A stretch of 64,000 nucleotides of DNA from JAYGED01 sp046582565 (lineage in GTDB: Bacteria > Pseudomonadota > Alphaproteobacteria > JAAXGF01), in assembly GCA_046582565.1 (NCBI GenBank), contig JAYGED010000241.1:1-64000 (forward strand), read 5' to 3'. Under the pieces are notes generated by a model that saw only the letters and a list, made by a program, of their open reading frames with translations, searched no databases and was not told the DNA's origin. The translations under genes and the position numbers were made by a program. This document shows, piece by piece, positions 60,947 through 64,000 of this stretch. Numbering within the stretch: position 1 is the first letter of the stretch; each line of letters opens with the position of its first letter.

Positions 60947-61882
60947 ATGTATGCCACCCTGAGACCCCGGCTTGAGGTTCGACATCTGCGCATGCTGGTC
61001 GCCATCGACGAGGCGGGCAGCGTTGCCGACGCCGCCGATTTGCTGGGGGTCTCGGCCTCGGCCCTGACCCACCGCATCCGCGAAGCCGAGCGCCGCCTCG
61101 GCGTTGCTCTCTACAGCCGCGTCAAGGGCCGCCTGCGCCCGACCCCGGCGAGCGACGTGCTGCGCCAGTCGGCCGAGCGCCTGCTTACCGACCTAGACCG
61201 CTCCGAGGCGGTTGCCCGGGCCTATTTCAGCGGCGTCGAGCATGTGGTGCGGCTCGGCATCGGCTTCTACACCGCCTATCACTGGCTGCCCTGGTTTCTC
61301 AAGCGGCTGCGCGCCCAAGCGCCCGACCTGGATGTGGAGATCGTCGCCGGCGCCGCGCGCAGGCCGCTCGACATGCTGGGCGAGGGCGGTATCGATCTGG
61401 CCATTGTCGGCGGCGAACCGAACCAGGCCGGTATATCCGGGGTGCGCCTGTTCAACGATGAGCTGGTGGCCATCATGGCGCCCGAGCATCGCCTCGCCGG
61501 CAGGGCCTATGTGGTGGCCGAAGATTTTATCGACGAGGATTATCTATCCTATTCGCGGACCGTCATGCCGGGCCATGAGCACGACCGCTTGTTCCGCCCG
61601 GCGGAAGTCCATCCCCGGCGCTATATCACCGTGGAGCTTCCCGAGGCCATCGTCGAGCTGGTCGCCGCCGGCTTCGGGGTCAGCGTCCTGGCCGGATGGG
61701 CGGTGGCGCCGCAGGTGCGCTGGGGCGCCATTGCCTCTTCAAGGCTGACCGAGAATGGACTCGACATCGACTGGTATGCCGCGGTGCGCGAGACCGAGGG
61801 CGCTGACTCGCCCGGCCGCCGTCTGGCGAGCGCCCTCGCTGCCTGGTGCCGCGAGACGCCCGATGCTTTCGCCATTCGATAG
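60947..61882 (+). CDS. LysR-family transcriptional regulator (MetR-like)
   Basis: A 311-residue LTTR. The helix-turn-helix is LEVRHLRMLVAIDEAGSVADAADLLGVSASALTHRIREAERRLGVALYSRV (about 9-59), unusual in having ASALTHRIREAE, which is also seen in MetR. The effector domain spans about 95-300 (VVRLGIGFYTAYHWLPWFLKRLRAQAPDLDVEIV). MetR controls methionine genes with homocysteine as co-effector, but no met gene adjoins. Start codon adjacent to its own palindromic operators; no strong ribosome site. Confidence 0.87.
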   Translation: MYATLRPRLEVRHLRMLVAIDEAGSVADAADLLGVSASALTHRIREAERRLGVALYSRVKGRLRPTPASDVLRQSAERLLTDLDRSEAVARAYFSGVEHVVRLGIGFYTAYHWLPWFLKRLRAQAPDLDVEIVAGAARRPLDMLGEGGIDLAIVGGEPNQAGISGVRLFNDELVAIMAPEHRLAGRAYVVAEDFIDEDYLSYSRTVMPGHEHDRLFRPAEVHPRRYITVELPEAIVELVAAGFGVSVLAGWAVAPQVRWGAIASSRLTENGLDIDWYAAVRETEGADSPGRRLASALAAWCRETPDAFAIR

Positions 61883-61950
61883 CGGGCCTTGCCGCGCGGC
61901 CATGAAGTCCTATACTGCGCGCCGCTTCGATACATCTTGGGAATAATGAC

Positions 61951-63159
61951 ATGAGCGGCGACGTGAAGAAGGTGGTGCTGGCCTATTCCGGGGGACTCGA
62001 TACCTCGGTCATCCTGAAATGGCTGCAAATCGAATATGCTTGCGAGGTTATCGCTTTCACCGCCGATCTCGGCCAGGGCGAAGACCTGGAGCCGGCGCGC
62101 AAGAAGGCCGAGATGCTGGGTTGTTCTGAGATCTACGTTGAGGACCTGCGCGAGGAATTCGTGCGCGACTTCGTCTTCCCGATGTTTCGCGCCAATGCGC
62201 TCTATGAGGGCGTCTATCTGCTCGGCACTTCCATCGCCCGGCCGCTGATCGCCAAGCGGCAGATCGAGATCGCCCGAGAATGCGGCGCCGACGCAGTGGC
62301 CCATGGCGCCACCGGCAAGGGCAATGACCAAATACGCTTCGAGCTTACCTACTACGCCCTGAATGCGGATATCCGGGTGATTTCGCCCTGGCGCGAATGG
62401 GATTTGAATTCGCGCACCCGGCTGCTCGAATTCGCCGAGAGCCACCAGATCCCCATTGCCAAGGATAAGCGCGGCGAGGCGCCCTATTCGGTCGACGCCA
62501 ACCTGTTGCATCTGAGCACCGAGGGCAAGGCGCTGGAAGACCCCTGGGTCGAGGCCGAGGAGTATGTCTACCAGCGCACCGTGGCGCCCGAGGCGGCGCC
62601 CGACGAGCCCTGCTACATCGAGATAGGCTTCGAGGTCGGCGATCCGATTTCGGTGGATGGCGAGACCCTGTCGCCGGCCAGCCTGCTCACGAGGCTCAAT
62701 GAACTTGGCGGCGCCCACGGGATCGGTCGCCTCGATTTGCTGGAGAACCGCTTCATCGGCATGAAGTCGCGGGGCATCTACGAGACCCCCGGCGGCACCA
62801 TATTGCTCGCCGCCCACCGGGCCATGGAGAGCATTACCCTGGAACGCGGCGCCGCCCACCTCAAGGACGAGCTGATGCCGCGCTACGCCGAGCTGATCTA
62901 TAACGGTTTCTGGTATTCGCCGGAGCGCGAAATGCTTCAGGCGGCGATCGATCAGAGCCAGTCAAACGTCACCGGCACGGTCAGGCTCAAGCTCTATAAG
63001 GGCTCGGTTGCGGCCGTCGGGCGCAAGGCTCCCGGCAGCCTCTACAGCCGCGCTCATGTCACCTTCGAGGAAGACGATGTCTATAATCAGCAGGACGCCG
63101 AAGGCTTCATCAAGCTCAACGCCCTGCGTCTGAGGCTGCTGGCGCAACGGCGAAGCTAG
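61951..63159 (+). CDS. argG: Argininosuccinate synthase
   Basis: Joins citrulline and aspartate with ATP in arginine biosynthesis. The 402-residue protein has the PP-loop [19 protein letters not shown] (about 6-24), [16 protein letters not shown] with citrulline/aspartate contacts, and [19 protein letters not shown]. Length is typical of the short bacterial type. Gene stands alone, 68 bases after the LysR gene, and converges with the PAS protein gene. Confidence 0.97.
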   Translation: MSGDVKKVVLAYSGGLDTSVILKWLQIEYACEVIAFTADLGQGEDLEPARKKAEMLGCSEIYVEDLREEFVRDFVFPMFRANALYEGVYLLGTSIARPLIAKRQIEIARECGADAVAHGATGKGNDQIRFELTYYALNADIRVISPWREWDLNSRTRLLEFAESHQIPIAKDKRGEAPYSVDANLLHLSTEGKALEDPWVEAEEYVYQRTVAPEAAPDEPCYIEIGFEVGDPISVDGETLSPASLLTRLNELGGAHGIGRLDLLENRFIGMKSRGIYETPGGTILLAAHRAMESITLERGAAHLKDELMPRYAELIYNGFWYSPEREMLQAAIDQSQSNVTGTVRLKLYKGSVAAVGRKAPGSLYSRAHVTFEEDDVYNQQDAEGFIKLNALRLRLLAQRRS

Positions 63160-63164
63160 GAGCC

Positions 63165-64000
63165 CTACCCACCGTTTTGGCCGGCCACGGCGATCATCAC
63201 GCCGTCCCAGGTGATATCGCCCGTATCGTTCTGTATGGGATTTGCGGTGTTTCGGATCCATACCGCCTTGCCCGCCGGATCGACGATGCGATATTCGACA
63301 TCGATAGGCGTGAGGTAATCCGTCGATTTATTCCACGCGGTATGCCAAATACCGCCATCGTCAGGATGGTTGGTCGTGCCCGAGATAACGGCCTCACGAA
63401 TCAGAACGCGATCCTCGATATCCCTCCCGAAGCCGGGCAGCAGACGGCGCAGGCCGTTGATATAGGGATAGGATACGGTTCCATCCGCCTTTCGCACCCG
63501 CCTGTATAGGGCGCAGGGGACATTAGAGAGGATACTGGAAAGCCGTGCCAAATCGCCGCCGAGCGCTTTGCTGGCGATCATGGTATCGCTGATGTCGGAC
63601 GCCGCGAAGATGACCAGCGACCAGTCTTCCAGATGGTTTTGGTGTATCACCGCACGGTTGCGGACCCACAGCGGTTTGCCGTCGAAGCATTGCTCTTGAT
63701 CCTCGGTCATGAAGGCGGTCTTGCCCGACGCAAAGGCGACCACCTGATCGCGAAACGCGCTGAGTTCGTGTTCGCCCATGGACATGCCCTCGGTGGTGTC
63801 GATCAACGCCTGCTTATTCGGCGCTCGGTAAAGGGTCACGCTCGTCCAATTGACATCGTGAACCTCAATCAGGCTGGCGAGGTCTTTGAGCTGCTCCGGA
63901 TAGTCGATAAAATAGGCCCATAAGTCGACGATGCCGCGCCGCTTCAAGTCGTCGGTGAATCGTTTGGCCGCCGACCAGTCCTCGATCCAGATCGAGACCG
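63165..64000 (-). CDS. PAS-domain signalling protein, 5' end beyond the window
   Basis: The frame is open from 63165 up to the right edge, so the true start is outside. The visible C-terminal 278 residues begin with IWIEDWSAAKRFTDDLKRRGIVDLWAYFIDYPEQLKDLASLIEVHDVNWTSVTLYRAPNKQALI, the standard opening of a PAS sensor domain. A second, divergent PAS-like domain follows (about 160-255) ending VDVEYRIVDPAGKAVWIRNTANPIQND-type. No kinase, GGDEF or other output domain is seen at the C-terminus before the stop, so any output domain must be N-terminal. Confidence 0.7.
   Translation of the reverse strand, partial: VSIWIEDWSAAKRFTDDLKRRGIVDLWAYFIDYPEQLKDLASLIEVHDVNWTSVTLYRAPNKQALIDTTEGMSMGEHELSAFRDQVVAFASGKTAFMTEDQEQCFDGKPLWVRNRAVIHQNHLEDWSLVIFAASDISDTMIASKALGGDLARLSSILSNVPCALYRRVRKADGTVSYPYINGLRRLLPGFGRDIEDRVLIREAVISGTTNHPDDGGIWHTAWNKSTDYLTPIDVEYRIVDPAGKAVWIRNTANPIQNDTGDITWDGVMIAVAGQNGG

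Overview
The window is high-GC chromosomal DNA from an alphaproteobacterium, probably Rhodospirillales-like. Supporting evidence: a GapR/DUF2312 nucleoid protein (an alphaproteobacterial family), the dapF-mtaB-ftsY order, the lipid A cluster msbA-(DUF374 acyltransferase)-waaA-lpxK-lpxL, and small DUF1244 and DUF1127-type proteins. No rRNA, CRISPR array, phage module or intact transposase is visible. There is one complete tRNA gene (Arg, anticodon CCT) and one 3' tRNA fragment of the same type.

Layout. 0-6 kb: a membrane protein, dapF-mtaB-ftsY, an AT-rich DUF413-like gene, a TacAT-type toxin-antitoxin pair with a readable promoter/operator, and a SAM methyltransferase. 6.3-20.6 kb: a segment bounded on the left by a 47-nt tRNA-Arg(CCT) 3' fragment and on the right by the intact tRNA-Arg(CCT), both on the minus strand. 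This is the usual geometry of an element integrated into a tRNA gene. It carries an oligopeptide/dipeptide-type ABC importer, two M24 creatinase/ectoine-hydrolase-like paralogues facing each other, and a CoA-dependent module (carnitine-dehydrogenase-like, CaiD-like and CaiA-like proteins plus an NDP-forming acyl-CoA synthetase). Together these look like uptake and degradation of a modified amino acid or quaternary amine. 20.6-25.8 kb: stacked hairpins, two PagL-like lipid A deacylases, a frameshifted thermonuclease-like gene, an M48 lipoprotein protease and a UxaA/GarD-type dehydratase.

25.8-31.7 kb: the lipid A/Kdo operon, split by a 263-bp MITE-like inverted-repeat element between msbA and the DUF374 gene. 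31.7-34.8 kb: a LysR regulator divergent from an HpaBC-type two-component flavin monooxygenase, with two perfect palindromes between them. 34.8-48.5 kb: an amber-interrupted secreted SnoaL-like gene, cysQ-pmbA-ubiD, slipin-NfeD, a GMC oxidoreductase, a heptanucleotide repeat array next to gapR, a DUF350/serine protease pair, an esterase, DUF1244, a YbdK-type ligase and an N-formylglutamate amidohydrolase.

48.7-60.1 kb: an amidohydrolase, glycerate 2-kinase, pyruvate kinase, a TSUP permease, a Cys-rich periplasmic trio ending in a frameshifted SCO1/SenC gene, an ALDH7-type dehydrogenase, and a very long M23 peptidase with five tandem GDTL-type modules behind a terminator-like leader hairpin. 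60.1-64 kb: a GNAT enzyme, a 52-aa DUF1127-like protein divergent from a LysR regulator with palindromic operators, argG, and the C-terminal part of a PAS signalling protein that runs off the right edge.

Three genes are broken by single lesions or small deletions (SNase-like, SnoaL-like, SCO1). These could be real decay or assembly errors; the SCO1 lesion lies just downstream of a six-G run.
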